A stretch of 45,160 nt of DNA from NCBI GenBank assembly GCA_017479285.1, contig JAFVCL010000071.1:1-45160 (forward strand), written 5' to 3'. The DNA is from Lachnospiraceae bacterium. Its GTDB lineage: Bacteria; Bacillota; Clostridia; Lachnospirales; Lachnospiraceae. The notes below the pieces were generated by a model that was given only the letters and a program-made list of their open reading frames with translations, was not told where the DNA came from and made no database searches. A program made the translations under genes and the position numbers. The stretch's first letter is position 1; each line of letters opens with the position of its first letter. Below are positions 17,815-27,956 of this stretch, piece after piece.

Positions 17815-20784
17815 ATGTTTCGTAAGAGCGTTAAAAAGGCAGCATCTATATTGATATCGGCAGTTATGGCAATGGGAAGCCTGTCACTTGGCGGACTTAC
17901 CGCAGCGGCGGAGGAGAATGCTTCCGGAGAACCATTGGTTACGGAGCTTTCCGCGACCGATTCCGGGGTCGACAGACTGACCACCAATTACACGACTGTA
18001 AGCAAAAACTATACCGCTAAGGATTATACCGGTGAAACCGTAGTTATATCCATCGAGGACAATATAGATGATGCCGGGCTCCTTACGGGCGACAATCATA
18101 TGTACGAGGCCGGAAACATGGTTGCTTCGGTGTCTGCCGGAGACACCTTCAGGGTAAGGATAAACGCCCCGGAGACCGCGAAGTACCTGATCGGTTTCGA
18201 CTATTTATCCTACGATGCTTCTATCCTTCCCGTGGAGATAGGAATGAAGATAGACGGGGAGTATCCCTTCTATGAGGCGAGGAGCATGAGCTTCGAGACC
18301 ACATGGTTATCAAAGGCTATCGACACGGATCGCTACGGAAATGAGATCGTATCCCTTCCCGATAAGGATATCCGCTGGGAGCACAAGGAGGCGATGGACG
18401 CAAGCTACCGTTACTCCGAGCCCTTAGCTGTCGAACTTACAGCGGGTGAACACGAGCTCGAACTCACAATGCAGGAGGGAACGGTTCTTGTCGGAAACAT
18501 ATCCTTAAGCGCTCCGACGAGCGTTCCGGAGTACACCGGTTCCTCCAGGGCGGAAGGAAACAGCATCATCACTATTGAGGCTGAGGATTTTTACGAGAGA
18601 AACGACTCCTCGATCCACGCGACCGGAGAGTACTCCTCAAGAATAAATCCCCTTGACGCAACAGTAACGGTATTAAATCTGATCGACGAGGAGTCCTTCA
18701 ATGAGGCCGGTCAGAGAGTAACCTACAGATTCAGCGTTGACAATGCGGGTTACTACTATATAGGAATGAACTACCGCCAGTCGGAGAAAAACGACTTCCC
18801 CGTGTTCGTAGACTGGAGAGTGGACGGGGAGATTCCCAATACCGCATTTAAATCCTATGCGGTTGAGGCAAATAACAATTTCAAAACAAGGACGCTTAAG
18901 GATGCGGAAGGAAATAACCTGAGCGTTTATCTTGAGCCCGGCGAGCATACAATTTCGCTTACCATCAGCGCAGAGAACTTAAGATACGCGCTTGAAGCGG
19001 TTGACGAGATAATGAGCGGTATAAGCGACCTCTCGCTCGAGGTTACAAAGGTAGCCGGAACAAACACCGACAAATACAGAGATTTAAGACTTACAAGATA
19101 TATTCCCGATATACAGGAAAGATTACAGGGCTGGGTCGATCAGCTCTATGACATAACAGAGCAGGCGCAGGGTTATGTGGACGCGAAGAAACCCGACCAG
19201 GTAGCTGCATTCTCGTATCTGCTCATCGCGGCAAGACAGCTCGAGGATCTCGCGAAGGAGCCTAACGAGCTGGTTTACAGAGTGGGAGAGCTTTCGACCA
19301 GCACCAACTCCATCAACACACAGATTGCAAACTTTGTTGATCTTATAAATGACAATGACCTGGCAATAGACAGGATATATATATACCAGGAAGGAGCAAA
19401 GCTTCCGAAGGGACAGGGCTTCTTTAAATCCATCGGAACCTCCATCGCGAGATTCTTCAACTCCTTCTTCGGACAGTCATATTCGGCATCAAATACCGAT
19501 GAGACCCACATTCAGGTCTGGGTGAACAGGCCTCGTACTTATGTAGAGATCATGCAGAAGATGATCGACGAGGAGTTCACACCGGAGACGGGAATAAGCG
19601 TTGACCTTTGCCTTATGACCGATGCCCAGAAGCTTATCCTTTCAAACGCTTCCGGGGACACGCCGGATATAGCCACCGGAATAAACTACTCGATCCCTTA
19701 CGACCTCGCGATAAGAGGAGCGCTTGTGGATATGACGAAGTTCGACAATTACAGGGAAGTGTTCGGAAGATACTCGGACGGACTCCTTGTTCCCTCGGTG
19801 GTAGGCGATGGGCTTTACTCCCTTCCCGAGACGATGAACTTCTATGTAATGTTCTACCGCACGGATATACTGAGCAAGCTGGGGCTGCAGGCACCGCAGA
19901 CAATGGACGAGCTTATAGCGATGCTCCCCGATCTCCAGATGAGAGGACTTAATGTTTACTATCCCACCGCACCAATGGCGGCCATGAGAAACTTCCACGG
20001 AACAACGCCTCTTATCTTCCAGAACGGAGGAGCCCTCTACGGAGAGACAGCTCTTGATATAACGGTGGACAGCGAGGAGACCGTCAAGGGCTTTACCGAG
20101 CTGACCGAGCTGTTTACCCTCTACGATCTGCCGGTTGATGTGCCGAACTTCTACCAGCACTTCAGAAACGGAGACCTGCCCATAGGAATCGCGGATTTCA
20201 ACTCCTACAACCTGATCCTTAACGCGGCTCCCGAGATCGCAAACTCATGGGCGATAACACTTGTCCCCGGAGTGGAGGATCCCGAAACCGGAGAGATTTA
20301 CAGATACATGGCGGGCGGCGCGGAGAGCTCGATAATGTTTAACTCGACGCCCGAGAGAGAGCAGCAGGCGTGGGACTTCCTTGAGTGGTGGTCAAGAGCG
20401 GAAACCCAGGCCGAGTTCGGACAGAGACTCCAGATACTTTACGGCGACGAGTACATCTGGCCGACGGCAAATGTGGAAGCCTTCGGAATGCTTCCTTATC
20501 CGACCTCCGACAAGGAAACGATAATGGAGCAGGCACAGTACATCCTTGAGGCACCGAGACTTCCCGGAAGCTACATGATGGAGCGTGAGCTTTCCAATGC
20601 ATACAACGATGTGGTGGTAAACGGAGACAGCATCCGCTCCCGCATCGATGAGGTTGTAAAAACCGTAACCCGCGAGACTGAAAGAAAACTCGAGGAATTC
20701 GGCTATATCGACTCTGACGGCAACATAATCAAACCCTACATCGCCCCCAGCGTGGAGACTGTACGGAAGATAATGGAAAAATAA
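17815..20784 (+). CDS. Very large ABC-type substrate-binding protein with two N-terminal sugar-binding-like domains
   Basis: 989 residues, more than double a usual sugar-binding protein. A signal sequence (residues ~10-35) ends in LTAAAEE with no lipobox cysteine, unlike the lipoprotein at 28933. Two related beta-rich modules follow (about residues 70-240 and 250-400). Both end in an 'AGEHELELT / PGEHTISLT' strand typical of galactose-binding-like carbohydrate modules. A helical linker (about 400-540) leads to the family-1 solute-binding domain (about 565-960), recognisable from [29 protein letters not shown] and [19 protein letters not shown]. The protein is inferred to capture an arabinan-type polymer or oligomer and hand it to the adjacent permeases. 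AGGAG precedes the ATG; the permease gene starts 19 bases after its stop. Confidence 0.85.
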   Translation: MFRKSVKKAASILISAVMAMGSLSLGGLTAAAEENASGEPLVTELSATDSGVDRLTTNYTTVSKNYTAKDYTGETVVISIEDNIDDAGLLTGDNHMYEAGNMVASVSAGDTFRVRINAPETAKYLIGFDYLSYDASILPVEIGMKIDGEYPFYEARSMSFETTWLSKAIDTDRYGNEIVSLPDKDIRWEHKEAMDASYRYSEPLAVELTAGEHELELTMQEGTVLVGNISLSAPTSVPEYTGSSRAEGNSIITIEAEDFYERNDSSIHATGEYSSRINPLDATVTVLNLIDEESFNEAGQRVTYRFSVDNAGYYYIGMNYRQSEKNDFPVFVDWRVDGEIPNTAFKSYAVEANNNFKTRTLKDAEGNNLSVYLEPGEHTISLTISAENLRYALEAVDEIMSGISDLSLEVTKVAGTNTDKYRDLRLTRYIPDIQERLQGWVDQLYDITEQAQGYVDAKKPDQVAAFSYLLIAARQLEDLAKEPNELVYRVGELSTSTNSINTQIANFVDLINDNDLAIDRIYIYQEGAKLPKGQGFFKSIGTSIARFFNSFFGQSYSASNTDETHIQVWVNRPRTYVEIMQKMIDEEFTPETGISVDLCLMTDAQKLILSNASGDTPDIATGINYSIPYDLAIRGALVDMTKFDNYREVFGRYSDGLLVPSVVGDGLYSLPETMNFYVMFYRTDILSKLGLQAPQTMDELIAMLPDLQMRGLNVYYPTAPMAAMRNFHGTTPLIFQNGGALYGETALDITVDSEETVKGFTELTELFTLYDLPVDVPNFYQHFRNGDLPIGIADFNSYNLILNAAPEIANSWAITLVPGVEDPETGEIYRYMAGGAESSIMFNSTPEREQQAWDFLEWWSRAETQAEFGQRLQILYGDEYIWPTANVEAFGMLPYPTSDKETIMEQAQYILEAPRLPGSYMMERELSNAYNDVVVNGDSIRSRIDEVVKTVTRETERKLEEFGYIDSDGNIIKPYIAPSVETVRKIMEK

Positions 20785-20803
20785 GAAGAAAGATTATTCA
20801 GAC

Positions 20804-21709
20804 ATGGCAAAATCATCTGTAGGAAAAAGATCTCATAACAACAAAGCGGGCTACTTTTTCGTGTTCCCCTATGCGGCGCTCTTCGTGATCTTTATACTCG
20901 CGCCCGTAGTGATGGCGGTAATCCTTTCGTTTACCAACTTCAACGCGATACAGTTTCCGAAGTTCGTAGGCTTTTTAAACTACATCAACCTTATAACAAG
21001 CGATGATGTGTTTATGAAATTCGTACTTCCGAACACCGTTAAATACGCTCTTATCGTCGGCGTCGGCGGATATGTGCTGGCATTCCTTTTAGCCTTCGGT
21101 CTCGCAAATCTGCCGAAGGTACCGAGAACGGTTTTTGCACTTATCCTCTACTCCCCGAGCATGACAACCGGTGTTGCCATGAGCGTCCTCTGGAAGATCC
21201 TTTTTACCGGAGACCAGACGGGATACTTAAACAGCTGGCTGATGGAGATAGGAGTCATAAACGAGCCGGTAATATGGCTTACGAACGCCAACTTCCTCCT
21301 TCCGATCGTTATAATAATCGGACTCTGGAGCAGCATGGGCGTAGGCTTCCTCTCAATCCTCGCGGGACTTTTGAATGTGGATGAATCCCTTTACGAGGCG
21401 GCGGCGATAGACGGAGTCAAGAACCGTTTCCAGGAAATGATCTATGTGACAATCCCGAGCATGAAGCCCCAGATGCTTTTCGCGGCGGTAATGCAGATCG
21501 TCGGAGCGTTCCAGAACGGTACCATCGCCACAATGCTCGCGGGAAACCCCACACCGGGATATTCGGCACAGCTCATCGTAAACCACATTGAGGACTACGG
21601 ATTTATAAGATACGAGATGGGATATGCAGCAGCGGTTTCCGTAATACTGCTTCTCATCGTACAGATATTCAGTTCAGTATCGACCAAGCTCTTCGGAGAG
21701 AAGGACTAA
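20804..21709 (+). CDS. Sugar ABC transporter permease, MalF type (set 1)
   Basis: Six predicted membrane helices in 301 residues. The cytoplasmic EAA loop that contacts the ATPase reads [20 protein letters not shown] followed by IPSMKP. The N-terminus [20 protein letters not shown] is the usual MalF/UgpA-type opening. It would form a heterodimer with the product of the next gene, 18 bases downstream. The substrate is inferred to be an arabino-oligosaccharide from context, not from the sequence. No ATPase gene exists in the operon; a shared MsmK-type ATPase encoded elsewhere is the expected partner. Confidence 0.93.
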   Translation: MAKSSVGKRSHNNKAGYFFVFPYAALFVIFILAPVVMAVILSFTNFNAIQFPKFVGFLNYINLITSDDVFMKFVLPNTVKYALIVGVGGYVLAFLLAFGLANLPKVPRTVFALILYSPSMTTGVAMSVLWKILFTGDQTGYLNSWLMEIGVINEPVIWLTNANFLLPIVIIIGLWSSMGVGFLSILAGLLNVDESLYEAAAIDGVKNRFQEMIYVTIPSMKPQMLFAAVMQIVGAFQNGTIATMLAGNPTPGYSAQLIVNHIEDYGFIRYEMGYAAAVSVILLLIVQIFSSVSTKLFGEKD

Positions 21710-21727
21710 AGGAAGGAGGAAAGAAAA

Positions 21728-22603
21728 ATGGCTTATAAAGGACACAGAATGAACCCTGACAAGTTCGAAAAAGGTCAGATAAAGATATACCTCCTGGTTC
21801 TTCCGATGGTGCTTCTTTGCGGACTGCCTATCATATTTATCATATTCCACGCATTTAAGCCTATGGAAGAGCTCTTCGCCTTTCCTCCGAAGTTTATCAC
21901 GCTTCACCCGACGCTTGATAACTTCGCAAAGCTTATAAAAGCGTCGAGGACGGGAAGCATTCCTCTTTCAAAATACTTTTTCAACAGTATTTTCGTAACG
22001 GTAGCCGTTGTTTTCGGCTCGCTCCTTTTCTCCACAATGGCCGCATACGCACTCTCCAAGATAAAGTTCAAGGGTGCGAAGGTGATGATGCAGATCAACC
22101 AGATAGCGCTCATGTTCGTATCCGTAGCGGTTATGATCCCGAGATATCTGGTGGTAAACAAGCTCGGAATGATCGACACCTACTGGGCTGAGATACTTCC
22201 TCTTATAGCTCTTCCCGTAGGACTCTTCCTTATAAAGCAGTTCGTGGACCAGGTACCGGATTCGCTTATAGAGGCCGCCTACATGGACGGAGCGAAGGAA
22301 TGGCAGATTTATTTAAAGGTCATACTTCCCCTTATAAAGCCGGCAATCGCGACAGCGGCGATCCTGGTATTCCAGCAGGTCTGGAACAACCTGGAGACTT
22401 CAAACTACTATGTAAACGACGACTCGATAAAGTCGCTGGCATTTTACATGAACACTCTGACATCGACAACGACTACAAACACAGTCGCAGGTCAGGGAAT
22501 CGCGGCAGCCGCATCTCTTATAATGTTCCTGCCGAACCTTATACTCTTCTGCATACTCCAGAAGAATGTTATGAACACCATGGCACACTCCGGTATCAAG
22601 TAA
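21728..22603 (+). CDS. Carbohydrate ABC transporter permease, MalG type (set 1)
   Basis: 291 residues with six predicted helices. The EAA loop reads IEAAYMDGAKEWQIYLKVIL followed by PLIKPA. The C-terminal ILQKNVMNTMAHSGIK is the standard MalG-family ending. It pairs with the permease at 20804. GGAAGGAGGAAAG precedes the ATG. The next gene starts 19 bases after the stop with a GTG codon, continuing the operon. Confidence 0.93.
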   Translation: MAYKGHRMNPDKFEKGQIKIYLLVLPMVLLCGLPIIFIIFHAFKPMEELFAFPPKFITLHPTLDNFAKLIKASRTGSIPLSKYFFNSIFVTVAVVFGSLLFSTMAAYALSKIKFKGAKVMMQINQIALMFVSVAVMIPRYLVVNKLGMIDTYWAEILPLIALPVGLFLIKQFVDQVPDSLIEAAYMDGAKEWQIYLKVILPLIKPAIATAAILVFQQVWNNLETSNYYVNDDSIKSLAFYMNTLTSTTTTNTVAGQGIAAAASLIMFLPNLILFCILQKNVMNTMAHSGIK

Positions 22604-22622
22604 TTTTGAGAGGTAGCGAATC

Positions 22623-24680
22623 GTGAAAAACGGGATTAAAAAGATAATCGGGTACGCGATACTGCCGCTCATGCTTGCGGGAAGCATTTTCGCGGGAAGC
22701 ACGGCGAGCGCATTTGCGGATGCACCCTACAAGACATACACAGTTGACGGCTACGGCTCTGTGACGGAAACACAGACAGCATACCTTCCCTACAAGACCA
22801 TTACAAAGATCGGAGAGGAGACACTTTTAACCCCCACTGATTTTACACTGGTCAACGACGAGTATATCTACATCCTCGACAGCGGAAACGCGAGAGTAGT
22901 GGTTTCCGATATGGATAACGAGCTCGTTATGACCTTCGGAGAAGGGATCCTTGTAGCACCCAAGGGAATATATGTAACAAAGGATCGCACAACATATGTT
23001 GCCGACAGGGACGCGAAGGCGATATTCGTATTTGACAAGGACGGAAATCTTATAAATACATACACAAAACCCACCGAGGCGATGTACGGAGAGGCCCAGG
23101 ATTTCCTTCCCTTAAAGATAGTCGCAAACAAGTCCGGAACGATGTATATCGTCTGCGAGTCAAACACCAACGGAATTGTCCAGATAAGCCCAGTTGAGGG
23201 AGGAACCTTCCTCGGATATTTCGGAACGAACGCAACAAGCGCAAACCTCTGGACAATAATCTGGAGAGCGGTTTTGACGGATGCCCAGAGAGCAAAGATG
23301 CAGTCCAACATACCGGCGACTCCCGACAATATGGCGATAGATGACAAGGGCGTTATCTACACAATAACAAGAGGCGAAAACAACGATACACTTAAGAGGC
23401 TCAACATTGCCGGCGTAAATATGATCGAGACCACGGACTTCCCGGATATTCCCGCGGCAGTCGCAGCCGGAAACCACGACAATGTGTTCGTTGCAACCCA
23501 GACGGGATTTATTTACGAGTATAACAACGATGGCGATCTGCTCTTTATGTTCGGCGGAAGCGATGACGGAAAACAGCGTATCGGACTTTCCACAAAGGTC
23601 GAGGCCATACAGATAGGTCTTGATGACAAGATATATGTGCTTGACTCTGAGAAGGCACAGATACAGGTATTTGAGCCCACAGAGTTTACCGCGTATCTCC
23701 ACAATGCGCTTTACTTTTTCTCCAAGGGCCGCTATGAGGAGAGCAAAGAGCCCCTCGGAAAAGTGCTGGAGATGAACAATCTCTTTACCTATGCAAATAT
23801 GGCGATGGGTAAGGCTCTTTACAAAGAGGGAGATTACGAGGGCGCACTTAAATACGCGCGAATTGCCAAGGATGGCGACGGCTACTCGGATGCATTCTGG
23901 GAGATAAGAAATGTATGGCTTAAGAAGAACCTGACATGGATCGCAATAGTCATCGTGCTTATCGTTATCTGCTGGAATGTGATAAGAGTTCTTCATAAGA
24001 AAAAGCATATACTTGATAAGCCGAAGGAAGCGCTTGCAAAGATCGGCGAAGTAAAGCTGATGAAGCAGATAGGATATATGTTTTACTTTATGCGTCATCC
24101 CATCGACGGATGCTACGGCATAAAGAGAGAGGGAAGGGTTTCGGTACTCTCCGCAAACATAATCCTTGTTGTATCAATAGTATTCTATGTTATCAACAAG
24201 TATTTCTGCGGATTTTTAAGCAAGACGGTAAGAGACGGAAGCTTTGATCTTCTCTCGGATGTGGGAATGATATTGATCGCACTTCTCCTGGTGGTTTCAT
24301 GTAATTACCTTATGTGTACCATAAACGACGGTGAAGGAAGATTCAAAGACATCTACTGCTCGCTTATATACAGCTTTGCACCTTATGTTATCCTTACGCC
24401 GGTGGTTTTTATACTCTCGCATATCGTTTCCAACAACGAGATATTCTTCGTACAGTTCGGAAATCTTTGTATGTGGGTATGGATTGCGGTCCTTATCTTC
24501 ATAAGTGTTCAGGAGATAAACAATTACCGCATAGGAGAGACGATAAAGATCATACTTCTCACAGTATTTACGATCCTTATCGTAGCTCTCCTGGCATTTA
24601 TAATCTATGTACTTTGGTCGCAGGTATTTGACTTCCTGCAATCGATAATCGGAGAGGTGGTGTATCGAATTGGCTCATAA
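22623..24680 (+). CDS. NHL-type beta-propeller / TPR / YIP1 membrane fusion protein
   Basis: 685 residues. A signal peptide (about 1-33) leads into repeated blade motifs such as YIYILDSGNARVVVSD, TTYVADRDAKAIFVFDKDG and KIYVLDSEKAQIQVFEP, giving an NHL-like propeller at about 45-360. A short TPR-like helical pair follows (SKGRYEESKEPLGKVLEM, YKEGDYEGALKYARIAKDG). Next come a membrane helix at about 436-456, a basic cytoplasmic stretch, and a YIP1-like domain with about five helices (about 485-680) opening FMRHPIDGCYGIKREG. The outside-facing propeller would be coupled through the membrane to a bundle. Function is unknown; its place between two permease pairs suggests a role in assembling or gating sugar uptake. 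GTG start with GAGAGG upstream. The end overlaps the next gene by 11 bases. Confidence 0.8.
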   Translation: MKNGIKKIIGYAILPLMLAGSIFAGSTASAFADAPYKTYTVDGYGSVTETQTAYLPYKTITKIGEETLLTPTDFTLVNDEYIYILDSGNARVVVSDMDNELVMTFGEGILVAPKGIYVTKDRTTYVADRDAKAIFVFDKDGNLINTYTKPTEAMYGEAQDFLPLKIVANKSGTMYIVCESNTNGIVQISPVEGGTFLGYFGTNATSANLWTIIWRAVLTDAQRAKMQSNIPATPDNMAIDDKGVIYTITRGENNDTLKRLNIAGVNMIETTDFPDIPAAVAAGNHDNVFVATQTGFIYEYNNDGDLLFMFGGSDDGKQRIGLSTKVEAIQIGLDDKIYVLDSEKAQIQVFEPTEFTAYLHNALYFFSKGRYEESKEPLGKVLEMNNLFTYANMAMGKALYKEGDYEGALKYARIAKDGDGYSDAFWEIRNVWLKKNLTWIAIVIVLIVICWNVIRVLHKKKHILDKPKEALAKIGEVKLMKQIGYMFYFMRHPIDGCYGIKREGRVSVLSANIILVVSIVFYVINKYFCGFLSKTVRDGSFDLLSDVGMILIALLLVVSCNYLMCTINDGEGRFKDIYCSLIYSFAPYVILTPVVFILSHIVSNNEIFFVQFGNLCMWVWIAVLIFISVQEINNYRIGETIKIILLTVFTILIVALLAFIIYVLWSQVFDFLQSIIGEVVYRIGS

Positions 24681-26877
24681 AAGAATCGGTAAAATATTAT
24701 CAGCTCTCCTGGCAAGTGCCGTGTTTGCGACGGCATTGCCGCAAATTACCCTCCCCTTTGGTTCCTCTGATATCTCTGCCGCTTACGCTGCGACCGAAAT
24801 CGACGGACACAGTTTTGTGGCAGAGAGCAGCGGATACCGCCTCTATATGAGGGAGGACGACCTTTCCATCGTGGTCGAGGACAAAAATACCGGAGCCTAT
24901 ATGGAATCCGCGATAAGCTATGACGACGGAAAGAACAACGCAAGCTGGCTCGGAGCGATGAAGTCGGCCATCGTTATAACGATGATAAACGGAAATGACG
25001 ATACCCAGCAGGCAGACCTTATAAATGACGATGTAACGATAAATACAACCAAAAGTGATAAAGGCTTTTATTCTGAAATATACTGGAACAAATATAAATT
25101 CGGACTTACGCTTAATGTTGAGATCGATGAAAACGGTGTAAAGGCATTCATCCCCGACGAATCGATACATGAGGATGGCGACAGCTACTACATCGGAACC
25201 ATCGCGCTTTACCCCTATATGGGAAATTCCTATCTCGATGATAAGAGCGGATATATCCTTGTTCCCGACGGAAACGGGGCACTGATTTATCTCGATGACA
25301 AAGAGGGAAGATTCAAGAGTGGCTTTTCAGGATTTATCTACGGAACTGACATCGGGTTTGACGAGTCGGATGTAACGACCCTTTTAAAGGACAGATACAA
25401 TACGATTTCCGATTCGGAGAAGGTTATCGCACCGGTATTCGGAATAGCGCATACGGATGACGGAATCGCTTATCTCGCTGTGGTAGAGGACGGAGAGGCG
25501 AGAGCCTCCATCGAGTGTATACCGAACGGAGTTTCGGTTGATTACAACAGGGCTTACGCCAAGTTTACCTTAAGAAAGACCTACACACAGCCCACAAGCA
25601 ATAACTCGACCGCAGGCTCACTTCACATATTTGAAGCAGAGAGAAGCCATTCAAACCTCGGCGTAAGATACATCTTCTTATCGAACGAACAGGCAGATTA
25701 CTCCGGAATGGCGAATGCCTACAGAGAATATCTCATAACCAACGGTTATTTGAATCAGGCAGATGATTCATACAATACGAGAATAGATTTCCTCGGAACC
25801 GAAAGAGAAAGCTGGGTGCTTGGAACAACACCGGTAGTGATGACCACGGTGGATGACATTTATGAAATCTATGACGACCTCAAGACGGCGGAGGTTACCG
25901 ATATCCTCTCGGTATACAAGGGCTGGCAGAAGGGCGGACTATACGACCTTCCGATAAGCTCTTACAGCGTGGAGTCGAAGATAGGCGGAAAAGCAAAGCT
26001 TACAGAGCTTATAAGCGACTGTGCTGAAAGCGGAATAGATTTCTATCTTTACAACAATGCGCTGCTTATCAACCCTGACGAGAAAAACGCGACCTTCAAT
26101 GTCGTAAAGAAAATAAACAAGAGAAAATACGAGCAGAAGACATACATGGATGTGTACGAAAAACTCCTGTTTCTCATCCCCACTCGAAGCGACACTCTTT
26201 TAGACAGATTTATTAAGAGTTACACTGCAAAGGGAGTAAATAATCTGGCTCTTGCCGGAATAACAAACAATGTTTTCTCCTATAACTACAGCGGAAGCAA
26301 TTACACGAGATACAACACCCAGTCTTCGTACGCAGCCACAGTATCAAAGGTCGCAGATAGCACAAAGCTGATCATGGAACAGCCTTTCGCATACCTTTGG
26401 TCGGACACACAGGCGTTTCTGGATATGCCCCTTTACACCTCGGCTTACATCTTTGAGGACGAGAGCGTACCCTTCCTCAGCATGGTACTTAAAGGAAGCA
26501 TCCCGGTATATGCCGAGTATGTAAACTTTGAAGCAAACAAGCAGGAGTTCTTCCTCAAGATGGTTGAGAGCGGAAGCTTCCCCTCCTTCTACATAACAAA
26601 GGAGAGCTCAGCGGAACTTATCTACACGAATTCGAGCGATATATACAGCTCCGAATACAGCTCATATAAGGACACGATCGTTGAGTATTCAGAGAAGCTT
26701 AAGGAGCTCGGAACGCAGACCGAAGGAGCGCAGATCGTAAAGCACGAGATACTTGAAAACGGAATTACAAAGGTTACCTACTCAAACGGTATCAAGGTAT
26801 ATGTAAACTATAGCTTACAGGATGAGACAGCGGACGGAATAACCGTTGGTTCGATGTCCTATGAGGTAGGCAGGTAA
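24670..26877 (+). CDS. Exported DUF5696-type protein
   Basis: 735 residues with a signal peptide (about 1-42, ending in AAYAATEI) and no lipobox. The sequence resembles DUF5696-type exported proteins seen beside ABC sugar permeases. The N-terminal third is beta-rich (YRLYMREDDLSIVVEDKNTG, YILVPDGNGALIYLDD). The central part has alternating strand/helix character (LGTTPVVMTTVDDIYEIYDD, GIDFYLYNNALLINPDEKNA), which could be a TIM-barrel-like hydrolase fold. I cannot assign catalytic residues. The start is TTG at 24670, preceded by GGAGAGGTGG at suitable spacing; no ATG lies near the signal peptide. It overlaps the gene before by 11 bases and the permease after by one base (TAATG), so translation is coupled on both sides. 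Confidence 0.75.
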   Translation: MAHKRIGKILSALLASAVFATALPQITLPFGSSDISAAYAATEIDGHSFVAESSGYRLYMREDDLSIVVEDKNTGAYMESAISYDDGKNNASWLGAMKSAIVITMINGNDDTQQADLINDDVTINTTKSDKGFYSEIYWNKYKFGLTLNVEIDENGVKAFIPDESIHEDGDSYYIGTIALYPYMGNSYLDDKSGYILVPDGNGALIYLDDKEGRFKSGFSGFIYGTDIGFDESDVTTLLKDRYNTISDSEKVIAPVFGIAHTDDGIAYLAVVEDGEARASIECIPNGVSVDYNRAYAKFTLRKTYTQPTSNNSTAGSLHIFEAERSHSNLGVRYIFLSNEQADYSGMANAYREYLITNGYLNQADDSYNTRIDFLGTERESWVLGTTPVVMTTVDDIYEIYDDLKTAEVTDILSVYKGWQKGGLYDLPISSYSVESKIGGKAKLTELISDCAESGIDFYLYNNALLINPDEKNATFNVVKKINKRKYEQKTYMDVYEKLLFLIPTRSDTLLDRFIKSYTAKGVNNLALAGITNNVFSYNYSGSNYTRYNTQSSYAATVSKVADSTKLIMEQPFAYLWSDTQAFLDMPLYTSAYIFEDESVPFLSMVLKGSIPVYAEYVNFEANKQEFFLKMVESGSFPSFYITKESSAELIYTNSSDIYSSEYSSYKDTIVEYSEKLKELGTQTEGAQIVKHEILENGITKVTYSNGIKVYVNYSLQDETADGITVGSMSYEVGR

Positions 26878-27956
26878 TGAGTGATAATAAAGACCAGGCA
26901 AAAACAAATATCGAAGAAACAAAACCTAAAAAGGTCAAAGTAAAGCGCGGAAAGCTTGAAGCCAGAGAAGCAAGAATGGGTTACTTCTTTGTTCTTCCGT
27001 GGATAATCGGTACACTGATCTTTGTGCTGATCCCGTTAGGACAATCCTTCTACTACATGTGGTACAACATAAGGATCACGCCTCTCGGGACGAAATTCAC
27101 ATGGGTGGGAACCGGTAACTTTACCCAGATATGGCTCGAGAATCCGGAGTTCCCACAGCAGCTTGTGACATACATCTGGCAGACGATTGTGGAGGTTCCG
27201 ATAATCGTAGTATTCGCGCTTATCATAGCGATGATGCTGAACGGAAAGATAAAGCTGAAGGGCTTCTTCAGACTCATATTCTTCCTCCCGGTCATCATAG
27301 TAAGCGGACCGGTTATGAATATGCTTGTAAGTGAAGGAGCGTCAACAATCCCGGCGATGAACACACAGGCGGTTATCAATGCACTGGATACATTCCTTCC
27401 GACAAAGATGGCGAATTCCGTCGGCGAGCTCTTTGGAAATATGATCATGGTCCTCTGGTATTCCGGAGTCCAGATACTCATATTCCTATCGGCGCTGCAA
27501 AAGGTTGACCCTTCGCTCTACGAGGCGGCTAAGATGGACGGAGGAAGCGGATGGGAGTGCTTTTGGAAGATAACGCTTCCCACAATAAAGAACTTTATCC
27601 TGCTGAACGCGGTTTATACGGTAATCTTCCTCTCAAGCAACGAGCAGAACGAGCTGATCACGATGATCAAGAACGCTATGTTCTCCGGTACAAAGGAAAA
27701 GGGCTACGGATACGCATCGGCGATGGCATGGATGTACTCCATAGTCGTTACACTTATAGTTCTTCTCTTCTTCCTGTTACTTGGAAACAAGAGAGATCAG
27801 TATGACAGACTTGTTTCAAAGAGAAAGAGAATGTTGAAGCGCGAGGAAAGACTCGCAAGGAAGATAGAAAGGAGGGGCGCAAGAAATGTCAAGAAGCTCG
27901 AACGCGCAAGGCGCAGTCACCGCTACAAGACCTACGACGGCAACGGAGACTATTAA
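26877..27956 (+). CDS. Sugar ABC transporter permease, MalF type (set 2)
   Basis: 359 residues. A charged N-terminal tail (about 40 residues, KPKKVKVKRGKLEAREARMG) precedes six predicted helices. The EAA loop reads YEAAKMDGGSGWECFWKITL followed by PTIKN near residue 215. A strongly basic C-terminal tail (about 55 residues, rich in RK and RR pairs) lies in the part that overlaps the next gene. Both tails are longer than in the set 1 permease. The start ATG shares one base with the stop of the DUF5696 gene. It pairs with the permease at 27886. Specificity is inferred from context only. Confidence 0.92.
   Translation: MSDNKDQAKTNIEETKPKKVKVKRGKLEAREARMGYFFVLPWIIGTLIFVLIPLGQSFYYMWYNIRITPLGTKFTWVGTGNFTQIWLENPEFPQQLVTYIWQTIVEVPIIVVFALIIAMMLNGKIKLKGFFRLIFFLPVIIVSGPVMNMLVSEGASTIPAMNTQAVINALDTFLPTKMANSVGELFGNMIMVLWYSGVQILIFLSALQKVDPSLYEAAKMDGGSGWECFWKITLPTIKNFILLNAVYTVIFLSSNEQNELITMIKNAMFSGTKEKGYGYASAMAWMYSIVVTLIVLLFFLLLGNKRDQYDRLVSKRKRMLKREERLARKIERRGARNVKKLERARRSHRYKTYDGNGDY

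Noticed and set aside
23160-24098. Long antisense frame (312 codons) opposite the NHL-YIP1 gene
   Set aside because: No domain, no ribosome site, and the plus-strand gene is coupled to its neighbours on both sides.
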